From UBA5614 sp963667535 (GTDB lineage: Bacteria > Cloacimonadota > Cloacimonadia > Cloacimonadales > Cloacimonadaceae): a stretch of DNA of 64,000 bases. Where the stretch lies: positions 2,170,001 to 2,234,000 of the forward strand of contig CAXXDU010000002.1 in the NCBI GenBank assembly GCA_963667535.2. The letters run 5' to 3'. This document shows positions 8,930 through 17,172 of this stretch, piece by piece. The position numbers were made by a program, and so were the translations under genes. Every line of letters starts with the position of its first letter. Position 1 is the first letter of the stretch. The notes beneath the pieces were generated by a model. That model did no database searches. It saw nothing but the letters and a program-made list of their open reading frames with translations, and was not told where the DNA came from.

Positions 8930-11025
8930 TCAGGGAGCAATTCTACAAACCCGGAAGCCATAACAGCTTGAAATAATTGTTGTTCCAGCATAATCGCGAT
9001 CTGAGACAGTCATTACATATCCTGACTCAGGCCAGCTATGGCTGCCTCCTCGACTAACTCTTAGGGTTCCTGCATCTGCTCCATGGGGATTTATTTGATT
9101 CCCTGAGGGATAATTGCCGTATATATCCCAGTTCCATTCATAAACATTTCCGCACATATCATAAATTCCCAGTTCATTAGGAGCTTTTGTGCCAACAAAA
9201 TGAGAAACGCTTCCCGAGTTTTGTATTATCCAAGCAACGGAATATATATCATTGGATCCTGAATACGAATACCAATTTGTCTGATTACCTCCTCTGGCAG
9301 CAAACTCCCACTCTGCAGCAGTCAAGAGCCTATATCCATTAGCATTCCAATTACACGAAACGTTTGTGTGATTTGCATCGCTTGTATTCCATCCTACAGG
9401 CCAAGCTGCCGGGTCAGTTCCATACGTGCTATAACTGTAACAAGACGTCAGCCCTTCATTCATGCTGCGTCTGTTGCAGTATTCAATGGCATTGAACCAG
9501 GACACGTAGTAAACTGGGTAATTGCTGCCAACTCCGTATCCTGAGGCTGGATTCGTACCCATCACTGCCTGGTAAGCAGTCTGAGTAAGCTCAAATTTAT
9601 CAATATACAATGTCGAAACAGTCACATCAGATGTACCGTTATTAAACGTTCCTCCTGCAACAAAAACCAAACTTGATGGATTTATTGTGTATGTAACTGT
9701 AGCAAGACCACTGGGAGTCCATCCTGTTTTATAGGCTATTGCCTTAATAGTCTGGCTACTGTTCAAAGTAATTGTGTTATTATATATTGTCCCTGTTGTT
9801 GCTGTAGGCAATGTACCATCAGTCGTATAACGGATCGTCGCTCCCAGTGTATTGGAAGAAATAGTAACAAAATGCGGAGCTAAATATGTACCAGATTGTG
9901 GACTAATCCCCGGTGTTTCAACAGTATTTGGATCTATCCTACAAATACGGAAGCCTATGATATAAATGCTGAGTGTCGCATAAGTGCTTCGCCGAAAGGA
10001 AACAGGACAATAATTAGCAAGGTTGGCATAGCAACCACCACGGTAAACAAGGTATGATCCGCTTATAGCACCATGAGGATTATTCTGTACACCTGCAGGA
10101 TAAGAGTCGTAAATATCCCAATTCCATTCCCATACATTACCTGTCATATCATATAAGCCAAGTTCATTGGCTGTTTTTAAGCCTGCTATATGGTTTGTGC
10201 TATTAGAGTTTCCGTCATACCACCCTACAGCATTGAGATCATTACTTCCGCTATAAATATAATTATGTGTTTGATTACCACCTCTTGCTGTAAATTCCCA
10301 TTCTGCTTCAGTAGGAAGACGATAACCATTCGCTGTCCAGTTGCAAGCTACATTCGTGTGATTTCCATCGCTTGTATTCCAACCGGAAGGCCATGATGTA
10401 GGATTGGTTCCATAAGTACTATAACTGTAGCAAGGTGTCAAACCTTCATTGATGCTACGTCTGTTGCAGTAATCGATAGCATTGAACCAGGACACGTAGT
10501 AAACTGGGTAATTGCTTCCAACTCCGTATCCTGAGGCTGGATTCGTACCCATCACTGCCTGGTAAGCAGCTTGTGTAAGTTCATATTTATCCATATAAAA
10601 GGATGATATTGTTATATTCGAAGTTCCGTTATTAAATGTTCCACCTTCAACTAATACAAAGCTATCCGGTATTGTTCCATCATCCGCATAAACGCAGTAC
10701 AAATAGTTATTTGCATTAAGGGTATAGCTTTCTGCACCGGCATTCCAGATGATATGTTTGTTTGTTCCGGTAGGCTGGTCATTACCGATAGCACCGCTCA
10801 GATTGGCATGAGTAGGTATGATATCATAACTGGCACCACTATTGGCAGATACTTTGAAAGTGATGTCGCAGAGGTCGTTATCGGCATCTGCAAGTTCTAA
10901 TAGATATCCACTATCTTGCTGCCATCGGTGCGTTGGCTGAAAGTAACATTTGTGACCACCGGAGCGACTGCATAGATTATGCCAACGAATGCAAGGAAAA
11001 CTATAACAGCGAGATAGCGTTTCAT
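8930..11025 (-). CDS. Secreted tandem sulfatase-modifying-factor-like protein, frameshifted after the signal peptide
   Basis: Two formylglycine-generating-enzyme-like (FGE-sulfatase fold) repeats, each starting VEGGTFNNGT/VAGGTFNNGT and carrying DKYELTQ or DKFELTQ, NGYRLPTEAEWEF or its equivalent, and DMTGNVWEW or DMCGNVYEW, flank a chitobiase C-terminal-like beta domain (SPQSGTYLAPHFVTI...IRYTTDGTLP). The true start is probably the ATG at 11023-11025, which overlaps the upstream stop as ATGA and encodes the signal peptide MKRYLAVIVFLAFVGIIYA. That frame hits TAG at 10897-10899, while the rest lies in another frame from about 10905. This is either a real inactivating frameshift or a sequence error. 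The classical FGE cysteine pair is not clearly conserved, so a catalytic role is doubtful. Probably extracellular or surface-associated. Confidence 0.75.
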
Positions 11026-11807
11026 TTTTCACCCCCAATGCTTGCAGAGACAAGGGCTTGTTTTATTTCAGCAAGGCTTATCTTGTCTTCCGGATTAGCT
11101 CTGGCATCAGACAGGATATCCGCCATTCTGCCATTATAATCTTTATACGCTATCACCCGGTAGAACATTTCACCTCTGCGCCGCATAACACCGCCATGTG
11201 TAAAACTGGTACCGGCTGTAACATCCCAAAGGAAGTAATAGAAGTGCTCATCAAACTCGTAGGGCGATTCATTGTAAAGTACGATGTAGCCATCCGGGGT
11301 GATGGGAGTATTATAGATGGTTTGAGTAACAGGCTGCCAGGTGATAACCGCATCAATGCCATTGGATGTATCGATGTTTAATCCGAGAGGAGCAGCCGGT
11401 GGCACGTAAGTAATGGAAAAAGGAGAGGCAGAAACTTTTTGCATGAAATTGCCAAAACTGTCACTAACCTTGATCCGCATTTTAGCGTTATAACTTTGAG
11501 CTGATGGCATTGCCCACGCATAACTTCCACTATCGACAATAGCTGATGCAACGGGCAAATAACTCGTTCCGCCATTCATACTGTACCACAGATAGATGCT
11601 GTTGGGGCTGAGATTGGTGTCGGATGCAGTCCAAGTGATGTTATTGGTATCATAGATATACCAGGTTTCACCGCCATTGGGAGCAAGGATGGTAAGAGAC
11701 GGATCGACTGTGTCATTTGGTCCAGGAGCCGAAGTCCCGTAGCCTGTCAGTCCTGATAGTTCGCTTACCAGGATGAGAAACAAGCTGATGAGCAATGCTG
11801 TTTTCAT
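11022..11807 (-). CDS. Secreted protein with Ig/Kre9-like and fibronectin III-like domains
   Basis: The 261-aa product begins with a signal peptide (MKTALLISLFLILVSELSG). It then has a Kre9/KNH-like beta domain marked by ILAPNGGETW and ITWTASD, and a fibronectin III-like domain (PAAPLGLNIDTSNGIDAVITW). The C-terminus is helical (PEDKISLAEIKQALVSASIG). It is translationally coupled to the sulfatase-modifying-factor-like gene by ATGA, so the two probably act together outside the cell. No catalytic motif is seen. Confidence 0.75.
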   Translation of the reverse strand: MKTALLISLFLILVSELSGLTGYGTSAPGPNDTVDPSLTILAPNGGETWYIYDTNNITWTASDTNLSPNSIYLWYSMNGGTSYLPVASAIVDSGSYAWAMPSAQSYNAKMRIKVSDSFGNFMQKVSASPFSITYVPPAAPLGLNIDTSNGIDAVITWQPVTQTIYNTPITPDGYIVLYNESPYEFDEHFYYFLWDVTAGTSFTHGGVMRRRGEMFYRVIAYKDYNGRMADILSDARANPEDKISLAEIKQALVSASIGGEK

Positions 11808-12896
11808 AGAACCTCCATACTAAAATTTGATCTTGATATTCTTACTAAAGTAGAGTAGAAATTTTGAATGAGAAATAACATTACATCTTGCAATTTGTTT
11901 ACCAAACATATCTTCTCATTGTTCTCTTTTCCATAACCAGTTTAAAACAGACATAGATACCTCATATTGATTATTTTAGTTATTAAAAATAAAGCAAATA
12001 ATCAGTCAACTATAAAGATGATGTCAATCTATTAAAGTGTATTACTTTTAGAATGCATTTTGATTTTATCTATTGTGCAGTTTAAACCACTTATACTGCT
12101 GAGTTACACTCTTGTATCTCTCTCATTAGTTTCTTATTTCTTCCTTATTTAGTCCATTAGAGATACACAGGAGATGGACGGGTCATATACGGGTGCGACC
12201 CGTATATGACCCGTGTATCATTGCTTCTACACTTGTGGATAATATAAGGGACAAATGAGTGATTAAGTGATTGGGTGATGCTAACAATTATGAATTACGA
12301 ATTATGAATTATAAATTAAAGCTGCGCTGTGGAATGGTGAAACTGTGGAATGGTGGAACGGTGTCATTCCTTCGCAGGAAGGAATCCATGCTGTTTTAAA
12401 AATTATTTGGCTGCATCATAGCATTACACTGCGTTTCGCTTTTTAAGGTAATGGATCCAAGACTAAATCTGGGATGACGAACTAATGGGTCGAAGATTTT
12501 ATTCTTTGAAAAGAGCGGGGTTTCCTGCATTCGCAGGAATGACATTGCGGGATGACAAGGTAATCTCTTACTTCTCCATCCCTCTCCTTTTGAAATATGA
12601 GTTCAAAGACGGAACCTGTTGAGAACCTGTTGGGAACTTCCTGGGCTAAGCCCAAGAGGATCCCAAGAGGTTCTTTTCCGGAATAGTGGTTTATTCCAAA
12701 TACAATAGCACAGGCACCCTTGTCTGTTTATGATGCTGCTCAGTGATTAAGAGAGTGGAAAGGTGGAATAGTGGAAAAGTGGAAGGGTGGATGTTGAATA
12801 CTTGATAAAAACGCTAAGACGGCACATGCATTTTTGTGTAACGGCACACGTATATAGGTATAGGAAGTAAATTTCTAAAAGAAAAAGGAGGACTCT
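11808..12896. other. Gene-free stretch, start of repeat island 1
   Basis: No supportable gene. It contains a perfect hairpin at 12178-12214, GAATTATGAATTA-type short repeats near 12293-12317, degraded copies of a CATTCCTTCGCAGGAAGGAAT-like palindrome around 12364 and 12530, and 'gtggaa(t/a)(g/a)gtgg'-like short repeats near 12330-12360 and 12750-12790. The last 25 nt include an AGGAGG ribosome binding site for the gene at 12897. Confidence 0.6.
12178..12214. repeat. Perfect 17-bp inverted repeat built of four ACGGGT hexamers
   Basis: ACGGGTCATATACGGGT (12178-12194), a GCG spacer, then the exact reverse complement (12198-12214). Each arm contains two ACGGGT hexamers 5 nt apart, giving two direct and two inverted copies. 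No T-run follows on either side, so a terminator is unlikely. A protein-binding site or mobile-element end is possible. Confidence 0.85.
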
Positions 12897-13343
12897 ATGC
12901 GAGTTCAACTCAAAAGAAACTTTGCCGGGTATTCCGGCACCATTGATGATGCTGTTTACTATTATCATCCAAGACTAAAACTGCTTTTGATGCGGGACTA
13001 TGTCAAACCTAAAGAGACTGCAGCCAACCGCAGAGTTAAAGCTGTTATGGCTAATTTGCGCTTAATCCAGCCAACGGATGCTTACAAGAATAATTTAAAA
13101 GCATACATGCTTGCCTATAACTCTATGAAGGAGCACCAAAATAAGCTGATGCTGTGCTGGAATAATCTGTATATGAAAATGCTGTATGCCATGGAAAAGG
13201 TTTATGCAACAGTAGATTTGACCACCATAACCAGAACGCAGATGTATGGGGAGGATTTACCATGTATTAGCCTCAAACGCGCTGTGGAGGCAGGTCTTTT
13301 ACCCGTAGTGGAGGGTTACACGGATTGGGATAAAGGGATATGA
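12897..13343 (+). CDS. 148-aa protein of unknown function, family A copy 1
   Basis: Not a family I can name. An AGGAGG site lies 6 nt before the ATG. The protein is basic at the N-terminus (MRVQLKRNFAGYSGTIDDAV), has a central helical region (MANLRLIQPTDAYKNNLKAYMLAYNSM), then the best conserved part WNNLYMKMLYAM, VDLTTITRTQMY, PCISLKRAVEAGLLPVVEGY. A same-length paralogue lies at 60617-61063 and aligns end to end with only small shifts. There is no signal peptide or membrane segment. Both copies stand alone inside repeat-rich islands, suggesting a mobile or island-associated role. Confidence 0.8.
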   Translation: MRVQLKRNFAGYSGTIDDAVYYYHPRLKLLLMRDYVKPKETAANRRVKAVMANLRLIQPTDAYKNNLKAYMLAYNSMKEHQNKLMLCWNNLYMKMLYAMEKVYATVDLTTITRTQMYGEDLPCISLKRAVEAGLLPVVEGYTDWDKGI

Positions 13344-13648
13344 GCAGCGAAGCTGCTAATTATGAATTATGAATTATGAATTATGAATTAAAGCTGCGCA
13401 GTGATAGTGTATCCGGAACACTGGATTTATCCGGTAGGTACACCAGATTTATCTGGTTTTTAAGAAATGGAGAATTAGATGCTGCGTTTTTTGACGTTAG
13501 CGTTATTGATAGTACAATAGACACTCTTGTCTGTGTTTTTTATGGAAGAGAAGTATCCCATTCTTTAGAATGGCTTTATCCAACTTAAAGTTTAGGCTAC
13601 AATCTTGTTTTTCATGATGAATAGCAGGAATGACAATTGTGAAAGTAA

Positions 13649-13909
13649 GATTCCCGCCTACGCAGGAATGACAGTCGTGAAAAGTAAGATTCCCGCCTAC
13701 GCAGGAATGACAATTGTGAAAGTAAGATTCCCGCCTACGCAGGAATGACAGTCGTGAAAAGTAAGATTCCCGCCTACGCAGGAATGACAATCAAGAAAAC
13801 AGCATGGATTCCTGCCTATGCAGGAATGACAGTCATGAAAAGTAAGATTCCCGCCTACGCAGGAATGACAGTCATGAAAAGTAAGATTCCCGCCTACGCA
13901 GGAATGACA
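13649..13909. repeat. Tandem array of seven palindromic 25-bp repeats
   Basis: Seven units of the quasi-palindrome ATTCCCGCCTACGCAGGAAT plus GACA, beginning at 13649, 13689, 13726, 13765, 13807, 13846 and 13885. The period is 37-42 bp, and the linkers are near-identical GTCGTGAAAAGTAA or AATTGTGAAAGTAA. The 20-bp core has the ATTCC...GGAAT form seen in dispersed palindromes of many bacteria, such as Neisserial dRS3. Single relatives occur near 12364, 14325 and 60413. The short, repeated linkers argue against a CRISPR array. Confidence 0.88.
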
Positions 13910-13958
13910 CCGTTGCACCATTTCACAGTTCCACTGTTTCACTTTGGAAAAAGAGCGG

Positions 13959-14120
13959 GGTTACCTGCCTCAGGTGACCAGGAACGCTGACGCTTACTTG
14001 CTAAATAAGTTTGGACAACCGAGGACGGTTATCCTACGAACGTAGGTTACCTGCCTCAGGTGACCAGGAATGCTGACGCATATTGAATAGATTCGTTTGG
14101 ACAACCGAGGGCGGTTATCC
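13959..14120. repeat. Two tandem copies of a double-hairpin repeat
   Basis: Copy 1 (13959-14034) and copy 2 (14045-14120) each consist of hairpin GGTTACCTG-CCT-CAGGTGACC, a linker of 33 nt, then hairpin GGACAACCG-(4 nt)-CGGTTATCC. The junction CCTACGAACGTAGG is itself a small palindrome. A related copy and a half-copy lie at 61778-61888. Confidence 0.85.
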
Positions 14121-14144
14121 TACATTACTAACAACGTATCTATT

Positions 14145-14178
14145 CCGCAAAACCGCCTGAAGGCGGGACTACATACTT
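14145..14178 (-). repeat. Dispersed hairpin repeat, CCGCC type
   Basis: On the minus strand it reads TATGTAGTCCCGCC-TTCA-GGCGGTTTTG. A second copy at 21195-21223 has the stem CCGCG/CGCGG in the same frame of flanking sequence, a compensatory change. Confidence 0.7.
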
Positions 14179-14375
14179 ATGCTGTTACTGTCTCTGCTTC
14201 TCTGTGGCTCTGGGTTAAAGCTCTTATCTGTAAGACTTTCTCTGTGGTTCTGACTCCGTGTCTTTAAATCGCAAAAATCTCTCTTAAACTCTTTTCTTTG
14301 TGTCTTAGTGGTGAAAGGTTGTTATGCCTTCGCAGGAATGACTTTTCTGTGTGTTTCGTGTATTTCGTGGTTAAA

Positions 14376-14744
14376 TCAGTGTAAGATGTGCAGGTTCTGT
14401 TTCCCGGTATTGCTTTTAACTTCTATGACTATTTGGTTGGGCAGGCAGATAATCGGTATCATATCGCTCCAGCCTTGTTTAACGCAGAGTTTATCACGGC
14501 AATCGGAATTGAGCATTCGGATTTTGTTGTTCTTGATTTCTGCAGAGCATTTATCATTAATCTCAATAACCTGTGGTTTTGATAGCTCATAAGTCCCGAG
14601 CAGGTTATTATGGTAGTAGACGTACGCAGAAAGACGGCTCTTCGTTTTATTGATATAGATGTAGCTTAGTACTGCTGCTGATAACAGAAAAAGGATGAGG
14701 AACATATCTGCCAGGGTAAGAAGCCTGAGTTTGGCTCTAAACAT
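14376..14744 (-). CDS. Membrane-anchored NusG domain II-like protein
   Basis: The 122-aa product has an N-terminal transmembrane segment (TLADMFLILFLLSAAVLSYIYI) and a soluble domain matching the NusG_II family, with NKIRMLNSDCRDKLCVKQG and IICLPNQIVIEV; the two cysteines are typical. I place the start at the ATG at 14744, which overlaps the stop of the upstream radical SAM gene as TGATG. The domain would face the periplasm. Function is unknown; family members often sit in electron-transport or lipoprotein operons. Confidence 0.78.
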   Translation of the reverse strand: MFRAKLRLLTLADMFLILFLLSAAVLSYIYINKTKSRLSAYVYYHNNLLGTYELSKPQVIEINDKCSAEIKNNKIRMLNSDCRDKLCVKQGWSDMIPIICLPNQIVIEVKSNTGKQNLHILH

Positions 14745-15727
14745 CAGAAGCGACCATAAATGACTTTTCCGCATTTCAGACATTTACCCTCAGGCAAATT
14801 GTCTGTTTGGATATGGCTTGAGCATCTGTCAATCAGCAGAGTGGAGCAGTCAGGACAATACGTGTTATAATAATCTCCCGGTTGGATATTACCCAGATAG
14901 ACATACTCAAGCTTTGCTTTGGCGATGCTATATGCCTTTTGCAATGTTTCCATGGGAGTAATGGGCTCTGCACACTTCCAGCGTGGATAATATCTGGAGA
15001 AGTGCAAAGGTATTGCTTTATTTACCTCAGCAACAAAATCTACAAGATTAGTAAGCTCGTCTGCCCCATCATTAAGACCCGGGATAATAAGAGTGGTCAG
15101 CTCAATGTGACAAAAGCCGTTAACTGTGCAGATTGTGTCCAATACAGGTTGGAGTTTGCCTTGACAGGCATTTTTATAGAATTCATCCCGAAAGCTTTTC
15201 AAATCAATATTCATAGCATCAATATAGGGGAGTAAATCACGTAATGGTTCTTGATTGATATAACCATTGGTGACCAGCACGATTCTGATTTTATGAGGTT
15301 TAAAGAGTTTTGCGCAATCAAGCATGTACTCGTACCAGGTAAATGGCTCTGTATAGGTAAAGGCAACCTGATGCAAATCTTGCTTTAGTAAAGTCTCGAG
15401 CAATTCCTCAGGCGATATATCATGTGTATGGCATTCAGACTGGCTAATCTCATAATTTTGACAGAAAGAGCAATGCAGATTACAAGAATTTGCGCCTAAT
15501 GACAGAATCATCGAACCCGGATAATAATGGTAAAGAGGTTTCTTTTCAATCGGGTCAAGGCTTAGCGAAGTTGTCTTTGCATAATTGGTTGCGTAGAGTA
15601 TTCCATTCAGGTTTTTTCTGCTATGACAGGAACCTGTACAATCTATCCTGATCCGGCAGTTATTGGGGCAGAGCCGGCATTGTACTGAATTGTCCGGCAG
15701 CTTATTGTAATAAAGTGCTTCTTTCAT
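14744..15727 (-). CDS. amrS: AmmeMemoRadiSam-type radical SAM enzyme
   Basis: A 327-aa radical SAM protein with the cluster motif CNLHCSFC (Cys82, Cys86, Cys89) and the N-terminal cysteine-rich block typical of the AmrS/PflA-like group (Cys17, Cys20, Cys24, Cys30, Cys34). A C-terminal zinc-ribbon-like stretch has YCPDCS and CLKCG. Family members usually occur with AMMECR1 and Memo domain proteins, which are not in this window. The substrate is unknown. It is coupled by TGATG to the NusG-II protein and directly abuts waaA, whose stop ends at 15728. Confidence 0.88.
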   Translation of the reverse strand: MKEALYYNKLPDNSVQCRLCPNNCRIRIDCTGSCHSRKNLNGILYATNYAKTTSLSLDPIEKKPLYHYYPGSMILSLGANSCNLHCSFCQNYEISQSECHTHDISPEELLETLLKQDLHQVAFTYTEPFTWYEYMLDCAKLFKPHKIRIVLVTNGYINQEPLRDLLPYIDAMNIDLKSFRDEFYKNACQGKLQPVLDTICTVNGFCHIELTTLIIPGLNDGADELTNLVDFVAEVNKAIPLHFSRYYPRWKCAEPITPMETLQKAYSIAKAKLEYVYLGNIQPGDYYNTYCPDCSTLLIDRCSSHIQTDNLPEGKCLKCGKVIYGRF

Positions 15728-16948
15728 TTATAAGAACTTATTAATGAGCTCAAGAGTCTGACTCAGAGACTGGCTGTTTTCTGATAAAACCTGCTTTGCC
15801 CTAATGCCATAATCATTGAATTGTACAGGATTGAGCAGGATATAACGTAAATCGCCGGTTAAGGTATCAGCGCTGCTAAGAATAATAGCTTTGGCAATAT
15901 GTAACTTCATCACAGAACTCAGACAAGAGATGTGATATCGACCCATGACAATCACTTTACTGTAATAAGCAGCTTCCAGCGGATTATGCCCACCGAAACT
16001 ATAGAAACTTCCCCCGATAATCGCAATATCGCAAAGTGCGTAAGCCGGTAATAAATGACCCATCTCATCGATAACATGTATGTCATGGGCAGATTGTTTT
16101 TTGGAAAAGTATGAAGCATTATAGCTGCTAAACAAATTCATCAGTTCTTTCATTCTTTCCGGATGCCTTAATGCAATGATGAGTTTTAGCTTCGGAAATT
16201 CTCTTTTAAGATTGGCAAAGCATCCCAGTATCAGATTTTCTTCTCCTGGTCTGGAACTGCCAAAAACGATAATCTTGTCTTCCGGACTATATCCCCATTG
16301 CTCTCTTAACTGTTTACTGTCAAAATGAGGCTGCTGTACACTAAACTTTAGATTGCCCAGGGATGAGCATTCTGTTTGAAACAAATGATTAAACCTTTCG
16401 CAATCATATTCTGATTGAGCGTAAATTGCTTTGATATTACTACCTAACCAGCGTGTTATGGTCTTGATAGCGGAGTACTTACGAAACGTACCTTTGGATA
16501 TCCTGGCATTAACAAAGACAACCGGTACTTTGCGCAGCTTTGCAGCCAATAGTAACTGAGTCCAGATTTCTGTTTCAGCAATCATAATCAGACGTGGCTT
16601 ACTCTGCCTGATTTGTTTAATTCTAAGATGAAATATGTCCAAAGGTGATATCATGACATCAAGCCGGGGATGTAATTCTTCCGCATTATGTCTGCCGTTT
16701 TTTGTATTAGTAGTGAGAAGTATTGTAATGTTTGGGTGAACTTCCAGCAATTCAAGGAGCAATTGTTTGATTCCATTGGTTTCACCCACAGAAGCGGCAT
16801 GCACCATGATGTCATAAGTTTTATCGGGATAATCAATAGCGAGTCTTTCACTTCCGGGAGCCTTACGCAATACTGCAAACAGAATCGGAGAAAGAAGTAA
16901 GTATAATACTTCGAGTAAAAATGAGAACAGGAAAAAGAGGATTATCAT
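15728..16948 (-). CDS. waaA: 3-deoxy-D-manno-octulosonic acid (Kdo) transferase
   Basis: Inner-membrane-associated GT30 glycosyltransferase that adds Kdo to lipid A precursor. Signs are the N-terminal hydrophobic anchor, MVHAASVGETNG, ETEIWTQLL, NARIS, FGSSRPGEE, and GGSFYSFGGHNPLEAA. About 406 aa from the ATG at 16948; the frame also opens at a TTG at 16957, but AAAGG spacing favours the ATG. It implies an LPS-bearing outer membrane. Confidence 0.93.
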   Translation of the reverse strand: MIILFFLFSFLLEVLYLLLSPILFAVLRKAPGSERLAIDYPDKTYDIMVHAASVGETNGIKQLLLELLEVHPNITILLTTNTKNGRHNAEELHPRLDVMISPLDIFHLRIKQIRQSKPRLIMIAETEIWTQLLLAAKLRKVPVVFVNARISKGTFRKYSAIKTITRWLGSNIKAIYAQSEYDCERFNHLFQTECSSLGNLKFSVQQPHFDSKQLREQWGYSPEDKIIVFGSSRPGEENLILGCFANLKREFPKLKLIIALRHPERMKELMNLFSSYNASYFSKKQSAHDIHVIDEMGHLLPAYALCDIAIIGGSFYSFGGHNPLEAAYYSKVIVMGRYHISCLSSVMKLHIAKAIILSSADTLTGDLRYILLNPVQFNDYGIRAKQVLSENSQSLSQTLELINKFL

Positions 16949-16974
16949 ATCCAACAATACCTTTTATCGTTATC

Positions 16975-17006
16975 AAATAAAAAACGCTGCCCTAAGACAG
17001 CGTTTA
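16975..17006 (-). terminator. Rho-independent terminator of tRNA-Asp
   Basis: On the minus strand just past the tRNA 3' end: AAACGCTG-(TCTTAGGG)-CAGCGTTT followed by TTTATTTGAT, an 8-bp stem with a T-run. Confidence 0.85.
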
Positions 17007-17011
17007 TATAA

Positions 17012-17088
17012 TGGCGGGAGAGACGGGACTCGAACCCGCGGCCTTCTGCGTGACAGGCAGACGTTCTAACCAACTGAACTACTCCCCC
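17012..17088 (-). tRNA. tRNA-Asp (GTC anticodon)
   Basis: A 77-nt cloverleaf: acceptor GGGGGAG/CTCTCCC with one G-T pair, D arm GTTC...GAAC, anticodon stem TCTGC/GCAGA with loop CTGTCAC (anticodon GTC), T arm GCGGG-TTCGAGT-CCCGT, discriminator G and an encoded CCA end. Confidence 0.97.
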
Positions 17089-17172
17089 GCTCTTCTTATG
17101 CGGAGTCATTGCGAATAAGCAATATGTGAGCACTACAAAAAAGCTTACTTTTTTTGTCAAGAGTAAATCCTT

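Larger units (their letters stand above)
13344..14375. other. Gene-free repeat island 1 core
   Basis: No supportable gene; the open frames here are products of the repeats. The stretch holds AATTATGA repeats (13359-13388), an AGACACTCTTGTCTGTG repeat (13519-13535) also present inverted at 60543-60560, a 7-unit palindromic array (13649-13909), two double-hairpin repeats (13959-14120), a CCGCC hairpin (14145-14178) and 'cgtgtatttcgtggttaa' repeats near 14350. Confidence 0.7.

Noticed and set aside
13649..13909. CRISPR array
   Set aside because: The repeats are palindromic, linkers are only 12-17 nt and nearly identical to each other, and no cas gene is in the window.
13503..13990. Open frames with repeated HSCVGGNLTF or KIPAYAGMT units
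   Set aside because: They are translations of the palindromic repeat array in several frames on both strands; no ribosome binding site or non-repeat sequence supports them.
14308..14592. Plus-strand open frame opposite the NusG-II gene
   Set aside because: Shadow of the minus-strand gene, which has TGATG coupling and a recognisable domain.
16945..17160. Open frame GVVQLVRTSACHAEGRGFES on the minus strand
   Set aside because: It lies over the tRNA-Asp gene; this is a well-known false frame of tRNA sequence.
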